Assembly: GCF_013178945.1 (NCBI RefSeq)
Contig: NZ_JABFDM010000003.1
Location: forward strand, 682,001 to 746,000
Reading direction: 5' to 3'
Length of the DNA: 64,000 nt
Source of the DNA: Bradyrhizobium aeschynomenes
GTDB taxonomy: Bacteria > Pseudomonadota > Alphaproteobacteria > Rhizobiales > Xanthobacteraceae
The position numbers and the translations under genes are program-made. The notes below the pieces were generated by a model, which was not told the origin of the DNA, did no database searches, and was given only the letters and a program-made list of their open reading frames with translations. Shown piece after piece: positions 1 to 8,478 of this stretch (its first letter is position 1; each line of letters begins with the position of its first letter).

Positions 1-45
1 ATCGGCGCCGCGGCCGGAGTTCGGCGGACCACGGATGCTTCAAAA

Positions 46-369
46 ATGACGGACACGATCCCGACGACAGAGCCTGACGACGCCGGCGACATGCAGCGGG
101 CGCCCCATGCGCTTCCTCAGATGCTGGATCTGACGCAGGCGGCGCAGCTGCGTGAGGAGATGATCCGGATCGCAGCCGACAGCAGCATCGTGCTCGATGC
201 CAGTGGGGTCGAACGGATGTCGACGCCCTGTGCTCAGATTCTGCTTGCCGCTGCCCGCAGCGCGCAGGCTGCCAACAAGCCCTTCAGGATCACGCAGGCC
301 TCCGAACTGTTCAGGACGGCGATCACCGACCTCGGACTTCGGTACGAACTCGATAAGTGGATGGAGTGA
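46..369 (+). CDS. STAS-domain protein, first gene of the chemosensory operon
   Basis: This 107-residue protein is a single STAS domain, the fold of anti-anti-sigma factors such as SpoIIAA. After a polar N-terminus of about 25 residues it shows the pattern in which a beta strand ending SSIVLDASG is followed by the helix start RMSTPCAQILL. S59 or T60 sits where SpoIIAA-type proteins are phosphorylated. Its stop is 1 bp before cheY, so the two are almost certainly co-translated. A second STAS gene lies at 9613 next to a likely kinase, and this copy may answer to the same kinase. The family assignment is firm, but the partner is inferred. The start is the only ATG near the beginning of the frame, and no clear ribosome site is visible. 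Confidence 0.8.
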   Translation: MTDTIPTTEPDDAGDMQRAPHALPQMLDLTQAAQLREEMIRIAADSSIVLDASGVERMSTPCAQILLAAARSAQAANKPFRITQASELFRTAITDLGLRYELDKWME

Positions 370-370
370 C

Positions 371-736
371 ATGACCAAGCGAATTCTCGCAGTCGACGAC
401 TCGAAGACCATGCGCGACATGGTGTCCTTCACGTTGAAGAAGGCCGGCTTCGACGTTGCAGAGGCCGAGGATGGCAAGGCCGCGCTGAACGTGCTGACCG
501 GCGGCAAGTTCGATCTGATCATCACCGATCTGAACATGCCGAATATGGATGGCATTTCGCTGATCAAGAACGTCCGGGCCGGCAGTCAGCACCGCGCGGT
601 GCCGATCCTGATCCTGACGACCGAGAGCGATGGCGCCAAGAAGGCCGACGGCAAGGCGGCTGGTGCAACCGGATGGCTGGTCAAGCCATTCAATCCCGAG
701 CAGCTGATCGCGACGGTCAACCGCGTATGCCCGTAA
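371..736 (+). CDS. cheY: Chemotaxis response regulator CheY
   Basis: This is a stand-alone receiver domain of 121 residues, the usual CheY length, with no output domain. The visible active site is the acidic pair D9/D10, phosphoacceptor D53 in LIITDLNMP, the conserved T83/T84 and K105 in LVKPF. It should take phosphate from CheA, encoded immediately downstream, and act on the flagellar switch or another target. The ATG at 371 follows the STAS stop by one base. An upstream in-frame extension to 197 would overlap the STAS gene and is not needed by the domain. The last codons overlap the start of cheA. Confidence 0.93.
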   Translation: MTKRILAVDDSKTMRDMVSFTLKKAGFDVAEAEDGKAALNVLTGGKFDLIITDLNMPNMDGISLIKNVRAGSQHRAVPILILTTESDGAKKADGKAAGATGWLVKPFNPEQLIATVNRVCP

Positions 737-2781
737 GCTCCGAGCAGGAATCCTATCCGGTCGCGCAGTTCCGCAAGACCTATTTCGAGGAATGTGCGGA
801 GCTGCTGGACGCCCTGCAGTCCAACCTGGAGCTGTTGTCTTCCGGGCAGGAGGACGACGAGACGCTGCATGCGATCTTCCGATCCGTGCACTCCATCAAG
901 GGCGGAGCGGGGGCCTTCGGCTGCACCGATCTGGTGGCCTTCTCTCACACCTTCGAGAGTCTGCTGGACGCCTTGCGCGACCACAAGATCGCCGCGAGCC
1001 AGGAGATCAAGCAGCTTCTGCTGCGCGCCAGCGACGCGCTTGCGGACATCGTCAACGCAGCGCGGCTCGAGCACCAGCTGCCGCCCAATTTTGCCGCCGA
1101 TACCAGCGCCGCGATGCTGGATGCGCTGCAAGGCGCCGGGCAGGCGTTCGAGGTGCCGGCTGGCTCTGCCGCGGTGGAGACGAAGTCGCTCAGCGAGCAG
1201 AGATATCGCATCAGGTTTCGGCCGCACACGGAGATGCTGAAGAAGGCGAATGAGCCGCTGCTGCTGATCCGGCAGCTGCGCAAGCTCGGCGTGCTCAGCA
1301 CCGAGGTGGACAGCTCCAGCCTGCCGGCGCTCGCCGCGCTGGATCCCGAGGCGGCCTACCTCAATTGGACATTCACCTTGGACACGGCGGTGCCGCGCGG
1401 GGCCGTCCAGGACGTGTTCGAGTTCGTCGAGGACGATTGCGATCTCGACATCGAGCTGGTCGAGGTGGCCGCCGGTCCGGTGGAGGCGGCTCCCAGTGAT
1501 GCCGGCGGCGCAGTCGCGACGGCCGTCGCCGCGGTCAGCGTCGCACAATCCATTCGCGTCGACGTCGACAAGGTGGACCGGCTGGTCAATCTGGTCGGCG
1601 AGCTGGTGATCAGCCAGGCGATGCTGACCGAGCAGGGTCTGTCGTTACCGGCCGACAAATATCCGCAGCTCATTCAGGGCATCGAGGCGCTGGCCCAGAG
1701 CGCCCGCGAGCTGCAGGAGAGCGTGATGGCGATCCGCGCCCAGCCGGTGAAATCGGTGTTTGCGCGGATGCCGCGGATCGTGCGCGAGCTTGCCGCCACC
1801 CTGGGCAAGGAGGTGCGCATCGTCACCTCCGGTGAGATGACCGAAATCGACAAGACCGTCATCGAGCAGCTTAACGATCCTCTGACGCACATGATCCGGA
1901 ACGCGCTGGACCACGGCATCGAGCCGCCGGCCGAACGAGCCGCTGCCGGCAAGCCGCGCCAGGGCACGATCCATCTCTCGGCCGCGCAGCGCAGCGGCCG
2001 CATCGTCATCGAGGTGTCGGACGACGGCCGCGGCATCAATCGCGAAAAGATCCTTGCCAAGGCGAGAGCCCGCGGCCTGGTGCCCGCCGGCGCCAATCTC
2101 AGCGACGACGAGGTCGACGATCTGATCTTCCTGCCGGCGTTTTCCACCGCCGACGTGATCTCGAACATTTCCGGCCGCGGGGTCGGAATGGACGTCGTCA
2201 AGCGCAACGTACAGGCGCTGGGTGGGCGGATTTCGGTGCGCTCTCGTTTTGGGCAGGGCTCCTCTTTCTCGCTGTCGTTGCCGCTCACGCTCGCGGTCGT
2301 GGATGGCATGGTGGTGTCGGTTGGCGGCGAGACGTTCATCATCCCGCTCGTTGCCATCGTCGAGAACCTGCGTCCGCAGGTGTCTGAAATTCATCCTGTG
2401 GTCGGGCGCGGGCATGTCCTGGCGCTGCGTGGCGAATATCTTCCCCTTGTCTACCTGCACCGCGTGTTCTCGATCAGCGATGCGATCGGCGATCCCTGCC
2501 GCGGCATCGTCATCATCGTGCAGAGCGAGAACGCCGGCCGTGTCGGCATCGTCGTCGACGAGCTCCTCGGCCAGCAGCAGGTCGTGGTGAAGAGCCTCGA
2601 GGCGAACTACGAGCCCGTCGACGGCATCAGCGGTGCGACGATCCTGGGCAATGGCCGCGTCGCGCTGATCCTCGACGTCGCGCGCCTGCACGAGATCGAC
2701 ATTCGCGGGACGGCCGGCCGGTTGCCCGCGTCGGAGGATTCGAGAACTGAACCCGCAAAGGACATGATCCATGCAGCCTGA
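727..2781 (+). CDS. cheA: Chemotaxis histidine kinase CheA
   Basis: This 684-residue kinase shows the full CheA layout. An N-terminal HPt domain carries phosphorylatable H55 in the motif VHSIKGGAGAFG. A central linker/P2 region is followed by the dimerisation helices and a HATPase domain with N-box (IRNALDHGIEPP), G1 (DDGRGIN) and G2 (GRGVGMDVV) motifs. The C-terminus is a CheW-like domain. The chosen ATG overlaps the cheY stop by 10 bp, and an earlier in-frame start at 673 lies inside cheY. With receptor and CheW it should form the cytoplasmic signalling array and phosphorylate CheY and CheB. Its end overlaps cheW by 11 bp, which indicates translational coupling. Confidence 0.95.
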   Translation: MPVSSEQESYPVAQFRKTYFEECAELLDALQSNLELLSSGQEDDETLHAIFRSVHSIKGGAGAFGCTDLVAFSHTFESLLDALRDHKIAASQEIKQLLLRASDALADIVNAARLEHQLPPNFAADTSAAMLDALQGAGQAFEVPAGSAAVETKSLSEQRYRIRFRPHTEMLKKANEPLLLIRQLRKLGVLSTEVDSSSLPALAALDPEAAYLNWTFTLDTAVPRGAVQDVFEFVEDDCDLDIELVEVAAGPVEAAPSDAGGAVATAVAAVSVAQSIRVDVDKVDRLVNLVGELVISQAMLTEQGLSLPADKYPQLIQGIEALAQSARELQESVMAIRAQPVKSVFARMPRIVRELAATLGKEVRIVTSGEMTEIDKTVIEQLNDPLTHMIRNALDHGIEPPAERAAAGKPRQGTIHLSAAQRSGRIVIEVSDDGRGINREKILAKARARGLVPAGANLSDDEVDDLIFLPAFSTADVISNISGRGVGMDVVKRNVQALGGRISVRSRFGQGSSFSLSLPLTLAVVDGMVVSVGGETFIIPLVAIVENLRPQVSEIHPVVGRGHVLALRGEYLPLVYLHRVFSISDAIGDPCRGIVIIVQSENAGRVGIVVDELLGQQQVVVKSLEANYEPVDGISGATILGNGRVALILDVARLHEIDIRGTAGRLPASEDSRTEPAKDMIHAA

Positions 2782-3301
2782 CAACAAGCCGGCCGCGCAT
2801 TTCGGCCAGGATGCGGCCGTCAGCGAGAACGTGCAGCAGTTCATCACCTTCACACTGGGCGAGGAGGAGTACGGCATCGACATCATGGTGGTGCGCGAGA
2901 TCAAGGGCTGGACCGAGACGACGATGATTCCGAATTCACCGGCGCACGTGCGAGGCGTGATCAACTTGCGCGGCATCATCGTGCCGATCTTCGATCTGCG
3001 GGCTCGATTTGGCGTCGGCGTGACCATCCCGACCAACATGCATGTCGTGATCATCGTCGCTGCGGGAACACGCACCGTGGGCCTGCTGGTCGACACCGTA
3101 TCCGACATCATCTCAGTCGATCCGAAGGAGATCCGCGAGGTGCCGGACATGGGCATGCCGGTCGAGGACCAGTTCCTCGAAGGCCTGGTTGCGATCGAAA
3201 ACCGGATGGTGACGCTGGTGTCGCTGTCCGGGTTGTTCGGAATATCAGCGGATTCAGCCAATCGTACGGTCCCCCAGGCCGATGCGGCCGTGGCCGCCTA
3301 A
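2771..3301 (+). CDS. cheW: Chemotaxis adaptor CheW
   Basis: This is a 176-residue CheW with the standard double beta-barrel core. It opens with FITFTLGEEEYGIDIMVVREI, has the loop PAHVRGVINLRGIIVPIFDLR and ends with the region around LVSLSGLF. The roughly 20-residue polar N-terminal tail and the alanine-rich C-terminus lie outside the core. It couples CheA to the receptor encoded next (3329). The start codon lies inside the end of cheA, so the two should be made in fixed ratio. Confidence 0.95.
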   Translation: MQPDNKPAAHFGQDAAVSENVQQFITFTLGEEEYGIDIMVVREIKGWTETTMIPNSPAHVRGVINLRGIIVPIFDLRARFGVGVTIPTNMHVVIIVAAGTRTVGLLVDTVSDIISVDPKEIREVPDMGMPVEDQFLEGLVAIENRMVTLVSLSGLFGISADSANRTVPQADAAVAA

Positions 3302-3328
3302 ACCCCCAAGCAGATTTGCGAGATCGTC

Positions 3329-5899
3329 ATGAGCGACACTTTCGAGGACAACATCATGCAGGACTTCACCGCTGACGGCGCCCCCGGCGAGGACAACGCG
3401 GCAACCAAGAAGGCCCGGTCGCGGAGCAGCCGGCCGCGGCCTGCCGCCAAGGCGGCGCCTGCCTCGGACCGGACACCGGCGCGGGACGGTCAGATGGCGG
3501 ACATCGCTGCACAGCTTGCGGCCATCAAGCGCTCCCAGGCGGTGATCACCTTTGCGCTCGACGGCACGATTCTCGATGCCAACGACAATTTCCTGAATAC
3601 GCTGGGCTATACGCTGGCCGAGATCAAGGGGCAGCATCACTCGATGTTCGTCGATCCGGCCTATCGGGCCAGTCACGAGTATCGGCTGTTCTGGGACAAG
3701 CTTGGCCGCGGTGAATACGATGCGGGCCAGTACAAGCGGATCGGCAAGGGCGGCCGCGAGGTCTGGATCCAGGCCAGCTACAATCCGATGATGGACTCCA
3801 AGGGGAAGCCGTATCGGGTGGTGAAATGCGCCACCGACATCACCGAGCAGGTGATGCGCAATGCCGATTTCAGCGGCCAGATCAGCGCCATCAACAAGGC
3901 CCAGGCGGTCATCGAGTTCACGATGGACGGCAAGGTGCTCAATGCCAACGAGAACTTCCTGAACACGCTCGGCTATACGCTGGGCGAGATCAAGGGCCAG
4001 CATCATTCGATGTTCGTCGACGGTGCCTATCGCAACTCGCCCGAGTACCGCGTGTTCTGGGACAAGCTCGGTCGCGGCGAATACGACGCCGGCCAGTACA
4101 AGCGCATCGGCAAGGGCGGCAAGGAGGTCTGGATCCAGGCCAGCTACAACCCGATCACGGGACCGGACGGCAGGCCGTTCAAGGTCGTGAAGTATGCGAC
4201 CGACATCACCGAGGACGTGATCCGGAACTCCGATTTCAGCGGTCAGATCGCGGCGATCAGCAAGGCCCAGGCGGTCATCGAGTTCACGATGGACGGCAAG
4301 GTGCTCAATGCCAACGAGAACTTCCTGAATACGCTTGGCTATACGCTGGGCGAGATCAAGGGCCAGCATCATTCGATGTTCGTCGAGGGCGGCTATCGAA
4401 GCTCCAACGAGTATCGCATGTTCTGGGACAAGCTCGGCCGCGGCGAATACGATGCCGGCCAGTACAAGCGGATCGGCAAGGGCGGCCGCGAGGTCTGGAT
4501 CCAGGCCAGCTACAATCCGATCGTGGGCCCCGACGGCAAGCCGTTCAAGGTCGTGAAATACGCCACCGACGTGACCGAGCAGGTGAAGGCTGCACAGGCG
4601 CTCGAGGCGACGGTCGGCCAGATCCAGAGCGTAGTTGCCTCGGCAAAGGCGAATGATCTGGAGCCGCGGATCTCGATGGCCGGAAAGTCGGGCGATCTCG
4701 GCGAGCTCTGTTCCGGCGTCAACGGCCTGCTCGACACGATGGCGGCACAGGTCAGGGCTGCGGAGGCGCTGCGGGCTGCCGCCGGGCAGATCCAGGACGC
4801 GGTGGCCGCGGCCAAGCAGAACGATCTGCGTCCGCGTATCCCGATGGATGACAAGGCGGGCGAGATTCAGGAGCTGTGCGGAGGCGTCAACGGCCTTCTC
4901 GACACCATGTCCTCGATCATCAGCGACGTCGCGGACAGCTCGCACACGCTGTCGAGCGCCGCCCGTGAGATCGCCACCGGCAATACCGACCTGTCGCAAC
5001 GCACCGAGGAGCAGGCCGCCAGTCTCGAGGAGACCGCGGCGAGCATGGAGGAGCTGACCTCGACCGTACGGCAGAACGCCGAGAACGCGCAGCAGGCCAA
5101 CAAGCTTGCTTCCTCCGCATCCGACGTTGCGATCAAGGGCGGCTCGGTCGTGGCCGAGGTCGTGCAGACGATGGATGGCATCACGCAGGCCAGCCGCAAG
5201 ATCGCCGACATCATCGGCGTGATCGATGAGATCGCGTTCCAGACCAACATCCTGGCGCTGAACGCCGCGGTCGAAGCCGCGCGCGCCGGCGATCAGGGTC
5301 GCGGCTTCGCCGTCGTAGCGGCCGAGGTGCGCAACCTCGCGCAGCGCAGCGCCAACGCCGCCAAGGAGATCAAGGGGCTGATCTCCGACTCGGTGTCGAA
5401 GGTGGAGTCGGGCTCGCGCCTGGTCGACACGGCCGGCAAGACGATGGAAGAGATCGTGCAGTCGGTGAAGCGCGTGACGGATATCATGGCGGAAATTTCG
5501 GCGGCCTCGCAGGAGCAGCGCGGCGGCATCGAGCAGGTCAACAACGCCGTCACGCAGATGGACAAGGTGACGCAGCAGAACGCTGCGCTCGTCGAGGAAG
5601 CGGCGGCCGCCGCCAAATCGATGGAAGAGCAGACCGCGACCATGGCCGAGATGGTCGGCCGGTTCATGGTGCTGCCGGAATTCGAGCAGAGCCGGCCTCA
5701 TCCGGCGCGGACTGGAAACCCGGTGGTCGACCGATCGCTGGGCGCAAGCAAGGAGAAGCTCGCTGCGATGCGCAACGCGGCTGCCAAGCCCGCGCCGGCA
5801 TCCCCCCGGCACTCCGCTCCGGCAGCCAGATACTCCGAGACCGAGCCGACGCGTCGCCGCGTCGTCGGTGCGGGAGATGCGGATTGGAAGGAGTTCTGA
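3329..5899 (+). CDS. Soluble methyl-accepting chemotaxis receptor with three PAS domains
   Basis: This 856-residue receptor has no signal peptide or membrane segment, so it senses inside the cytoplasm. Three consecutive PAS domains (about residues 55-420) repeat at an exact spacing of 122 residues. Two HAMP-like segments follow, each ending GVNGLLDTM. Then comes a full MCP signalling hairpin whose tip reads [18 protein letters not shown]. The polypeptide ends in DWKEF, fitting the x-W-x-x-F pentapeptide used by some receptors to tether CheR and CheB. The PAS domains have no recognisable heme or flavin signature that I can confirm, so the ligand (oxygen, redox or a small molecule) is unknown. 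It is followed by a strong hairpin and then cheR. Confidence 0.94.
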   Translation: MSDTFEDNIMQDFTADGAPGEDNAATKKARSRSSRPRPAAKAAPASDRTPARDGQMADIAAQLAAIKRSQAVITFALDGTILDANDNFLNTLGYTLAEIKGQHHSMFVDPAYRASHEYRLFWDKLGRGEYDAGQYKRIGKGGREVWIQASYNPMMDSKGKPYRVVKCATDITEQVMRNADFSGQISAINKAQAVIEFTMDGKVLNANENFLNTLGYTLGEIKGQHHSMFVDGAYRNSPEYRVFWDKLGRGEYDAGQYKRIGKGGKEVWIQASYNPITGPDGRPFKVVKYATDITEDVIRNSDFSGQIAAISKAQAVIEFTMDGKVLNANENFLNTLGYTLGEIKGQHHSMFVEGGYRSSNEYRMFWDKLGRGEYDAGQYKRIGKGGREVWIQASYNPIVGPDGKPFKVVKYATDVTEQVKAAQALEATVGQIQSVVASAKANDLEPRISMAGKSGDLGELCSGVNGLLDTMAAQVRAAEALRAAAGQIQDAVAAAKQNDLRPRIPMDDKAGEIQELCGGVNGLLDTMSSIISDVADSSHTLSSAAREIATGNTDLSQRTEEQAASLEETAASMEELTSTVRQNAENAQQANKLASSASDVAIKGGSVVAEVVQTMDGITQASRKIADIIGVIDEIAFQTNILALNAAVEAARAGDQGRGFAVVAAEVRNLAQRSANAAKEIKGLISDSVSKVESGSRLVDTAGKTMEEIVQSVKRVTDIMAEISAASQEQRGGIEQVNNAVTQMDKVTQQNAALVEEAAAAAKSMEEQTATMAEMVGRFMVLPEFEQSRPHPARTGNPVVDRSLGASKEKLAAMRNAAAKPAPASPRHSAPAARYSETEPTRRRVVGAGDADWKEF
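3535..4632 (+). repeat. Tandem 366-bp coding repeat (three PAS units)
   Basis: The same sequence recurs at 3535, 3901 and 4267, an exact period of 366 bp, encoding the three PAS domains of the receptor. Units two and three share long stretches that are identical at nucleotide level (for example around 3946-4020 and 4312-4386), including synonymous positions. This indicates recent duplication or gene conversion. Unit one is more diverged. Confidence 0.9.
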
Positions 5900-5904
5900 C
5901 GCTC

Positions 5905-5929
5905 GCGGGGCGCCTCTGTGGCGCCCCGC
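5905..5929 (+). promoter_or_regulatory. Intra-operon hairpin between receptor and cheR
   Basis: A perfect 10-bp stem (GCGGGGCGCC paired with GGCGCCCCGC) encloses a 5-base loop. It lies 5 bases after the receptor stop and about 8 bases before the cheR ribosome-binding site. No T-run follows, so a full terminator is unlikely. An RNA-stability element that sets receptor expression above the downstream genes is more plausible. The GTG at 5918 falls at the loop and is therefore a poor start for cheR. Confidence 0.6.
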
Positions 5930-5944
5930 AGGGTCTGGGAGGTG

Positions 5945-6769
5945 ATGGTGGAAGAAGAGTTCGCGCTACACGACACGGACTTTCGCAAGCTCTCGAAGCT
6001 TGTGATGAGCAACGCCGGTATCGTGCTGAGCGAGCGCAAGCGCGCGTTCATTCATGGCCGGCTTGGCCGTCGCCTGCGCGCGCTTGGGCTGACCAATTTC
6101 TCACAATATTGCCGACTGCTGGAGGGGCGCGATGGCGACGACGAGCTGCGCAACTTCATCAATGCGGTCACGACGAACCATACGAGCTTCTTTCGCGAGC
6201 CCCACCACTTCGACTACCTGACGAAGGAGATCGTTCCCGGACTGCTCGATTCAAACCGCGATACCCGGCGCATGCGCATCTGGTCGGCGGGCTGTTCGAG
6301 CGGGGAGGAGCCATACAGCATTGCGATGACACTGCTGAGCGGTCCGCAATCATTGGCCGGCTGGAACGTCAAGATTCTCGCGACCGACCTCGACACCAAC
6401 GTCATAGCGCATGCCGCACGCGGCATCTACGATTCGGAGCGTGCCGAAAGCATTCCTGCCCCCCTTCGCAAGCGTTTCACCACGATGCAGGAGGGGCAGG
6501 TCGCCATGAATGATGAGACCTGCGATCTCATTACCTTCGCTCATCTCAATCTGCTCGAATCCTGGCCGATGTCGGGACCGTTCGACGTGATCTTCTGCCG
6601 CAACGTGGTGATCTACTTCGACAAGCCGACCCAGCGCAGGCTGTTCGATCGCTATGCCGACATGCTCAAGCCGGATGGTTGGCTCATCGTCGGTCATTCC
6701 GAGAACCTGCTTGGCATCACCGACCGTCTCGAACTGGTCGGGCGCACGATCTACCGGAGGTGCAGATGA
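5945..6769 (+). CDS. cheR: Chemoreceptor methyltransferase CheR
   Basis: CheR transfers methyl groups from S-adenosylmethionine to receptor glutamates for adaptation. The N-terminal helical domain (FRKLSKLVMSNAGIVLSERKRAFI) is followed by a SAM-binding fold with the diagnostic IWSAGCSSGEEPYSIA and later DVIFCRNVVIYF. Length is normal at 274 residues. A GGGAGG ribosome site at 5937-5942 serves the ATG at 5945 or, with better spacing, the in-frame GTG at 5948. The GTG at 5918 lies in a hairpin and is disfavoured. Its stop overlaps the ATG of cheD (ATGA). The preceding receptor ends in a possible CheR-docking pentapeptide. Confidence 0.94.
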   Translation: MVEEEFALHDTDFRKLSKLVMSNAGIVLSERKRAFIHGRLGRRLRALGLTNFSQYCRLLEGRDGDDELRNFINAVTTNHTSFFREPHHFDYLTKEIVPGLLDSNRDTRRMRIWSAGCSSGEEPYSIAMTLLSGPQSLAGWNVKILATDLDTNVIAHAARGIYDSERAESIPAPLRKRFTTMQEGQVAMNDETCDLITFAHLNLLESWPMSGPFDVIFCRNVVIYFDKPTQRRLFDRYADMLKPDGWLIVGHSENLLGITDRLELVGRTIYRRCR

Positions 6770-7407
6770 CGGCCAGGACGAAGCGGCACCATTCGCACCC
6801 CCCTCACGTCAGCCATGAGCTTCCGGCCCGCGCGCGCCGGTACCTAGACAAGCGGTTCGACGCGATGGTCGTCAAGGTGCTGCCCGGTGAGCACTACGTC
6901 AGCGGCGAACGGCAGGAGATGCTGGTCACGATTCTCGGCTCTTGCGTGGCCGCCTGCATCCACGATCCGGTCGCGAAGGTCGGCGGCATGAACCATTTCA
7001 TGCTGCCGGAGGCCTTCGACGACGAATGGGGCCACGCATCGGCGGGCATGCGCTATGGCAACGTTGCGATGGAGCGGCTGATCAACGACGTGCTCACGCG
7101 CGGAGGCACGCGCCGCCGGCTCGAGGTCAAGGTGTTCGGCGGAGCCAACGTGCTCAAGGGCCTGTCGAATATCGGTCACCGCAATGCCGATTTCGTCGAG
7201 GCATATCTGACGGCGGAAAATCTCCCGATCGCGGCCCATCATCTGCGCGGCTCGCAGCCGCGCCGCATCCACTATTTTCCCTTCAGCGGCAGGGTCATGC
7301 TGCTCGAGTTGCCGCGAAGCGACAGGTACGCCGTGGCGCGCGAAGAGACGTCATACAACTCCAAAATCCAGGCCAAACCCGTCGACGGATCGGTCGAGCT
7401 ATTTTGA
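6766..7407 (+). CDS. cheD: Chemoreceptor glutamine deamidase CheD
   Basis: CheD deamidates receptor glutamines. The 213-residue protein has the family core TILGSCVAACIHDP with the catalytic cysteine and the threonine six residues before it, followed by GGMNHFMLP with the catalytic histidine. The ATG overlaps the cheR stop, and CGGAGG at 6755-6760 gives ideal spacing. An upstream frame to 6679 lies inside cheR and is rejected. The C-terminus, SVELF, is echoed by TVELF at the end of the 8479 gene product. cheB begins 9 bp later. Confidence 0.93.
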   Translation: MTARTKRHHSHPPHVSHELPARARRYLDKRFDAMVVKVLPGEHYVSGERQEMLVTILGSCVAACIHDPVAKVGGMNHFMLPEAFDDEWGHASAGMRYGNVAMERLINDVLTRGGTRRRLEVKVFGGANVLKGLSNIGHRNADFVEAYLTAENLPIAAHHLRGSQPRRIHYFPFSGRVMLLELPRSDRYAVAREETSYNSKIQAKPVDGSVELF

Positions 7408-7416
7408 GGCAGCAGC

Positions 7417-8475
7417 ATGAGTGTCATCCGCGTTCTGATCGTCGACGACTCTGCGTTCGTGCGCCAGGTTCTGACCGAGATCATGTCCAGTGATCCGGAC
7501 ATCGAGGTCATTGGTGCCGCGCCCAATCCGATCGTGGCGCGCGACATGATCAAGACTCTCAATCCGGACGTCCTCACGCTCGACATCGAGATGCCGCGCA
7601 TGGACGGTCTGGCGTTTCTCGACAAGATCATGTCGCTGCGGCCGATGCCCGTGCTGATGATCTCGTCGCTGACCCAGAAGGGAGCGGACACCGCCGTCCG
7701 CGCGCTGGAGATGGGCGCATTCGATTGCGTCGCAAAGCCGGTGGTGGGGCTCGTCGAGGGGCTGCCGGCTCTGCGCAGCGAGATCGTCGGCAAGGTCAAG
7801 GCTGCGGCTGCGGCGAAGATCCGCCCGCGGGCGGGGGAGCCGGTCCGGCCCGCGCACCGACCTGGCGTGTCCTACAATTCGTCCGAGAAGATCATCGCGA
7901 TCGGCGCCTCAACGGGCGGCGTCGAAGCGCTGCAGCAGCTGTTGACCGCTCTGCCGTCCGACGCGCCCGCAGCCGTGATCACGCAGCATATGCCGGCGAC
8001 CTTCACCGCATCCTTCGCCAGTCGGCTGAATCAGCTTTGCGCGGTGACCGTCAAGCAGGCCGAGAGCGGCGAGCGCGTGCTGCCCGGCCACGCCTATATC
8101 GCGCCGGGCGGCTTCCATCTCGAACTCGCGCGCAACGGCGCGAACTACGTGTGCCGCGTTCATGACGAGCCGGCCGTCTCGGGCCATCGGCCGTCGGTGG
8201 ACGTCCTGTTCCGTTCGGTTGCGCATGCGGCCGGCGCCAATGCGATCGGCGTCATCCTGACCGGCATGGGCCGCGATGGGGCGGTCGGACTGCTGGAGAT
8301 GCGATCGGCGGGGGCGCCGACGATCGGGCAGGACGAGGCGAGCTGCGTGGTTTACGGCATGCCGAAGGCGGCCCGCGACTGCGGCGCCGTCGAGATCGAG
8401 CTACCGCTCGGCAAGATCGCCGATCACGTGCTCAAGCGGTGTGAAGCGCTCGCTGCGCGCGGGGTCAGGGTGTAG
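7417..8475 (+). CDS. cheB: Chemotaxis methylesterase/glutaminase CheB
   Basis: CheB removes receptor methyl groups and is activated by CheA phosphorylation. The 352 residues comprise an N-terminal receiver (D10/D11, phosphoacceptor D56 in LTLDIEMP, K107), a linker of about 25 residues and the C-terminal methylesterase. The full catalytic triad is visible: S165 in GASTGG, H191 in TQHMP and D287 in TGMGRDGA. It completes the adaptation set with CheR and CheD in the same run of genes. Confidence 0.95.
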   Translation: MSVIRVLIVDDSAFVRQVLTEIMSSDPDIEVIGAAPNPIVARDMIKTLNPDVLTLDIEMPRMDGLAFLDKIMSLRPMPVLMISSLTQKGADTAVRALEMGAFDCVAKPVVGLVEGLPALRSEIVGKVKAAAAAKIRPRAGEPVRPAHRPGVSYNSSEKIIAIGASTGGVEALQQLLTALPSDAPAAVITQHMPATFTASFASRLNQLCAVTVKQAESGERVLPGHAYIAPGGFHLELARNGANYVCRVHDEPAVSGHRPSVDVLFRSVAHAAGANAIGVILTGMGRDGAVGLLEMRSAGAPTIGQDEASCVVYGMPKAARDCGAVEIELPLGKIADHVLKRCEALAARGVRV

Positions 8476-8478
8476 CTC

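Noticed and set aside
46..369. Assignment of the first gene as CheX or CheC phosphatase.
   Set aside because: The E-x-x-N signature helices of CheC/CheX are absent, and the strand-helix pattern is STAS.
3535..4632. Assembly error as cause of the triple PAS repeat.
   Set aside because: Unit one is clearly diverged and the joins between units differ in sequence, so collapse or expansion of an assembly is unlikely, though it was considered.
3254..5812. An 852-residue minus-strand frame opposite the chemoreceptor.
   Set aside because: It is His/Arg/Leu-rich without domains, and mirrors the high-GC codon pattern of the real receptor on the plus strand.
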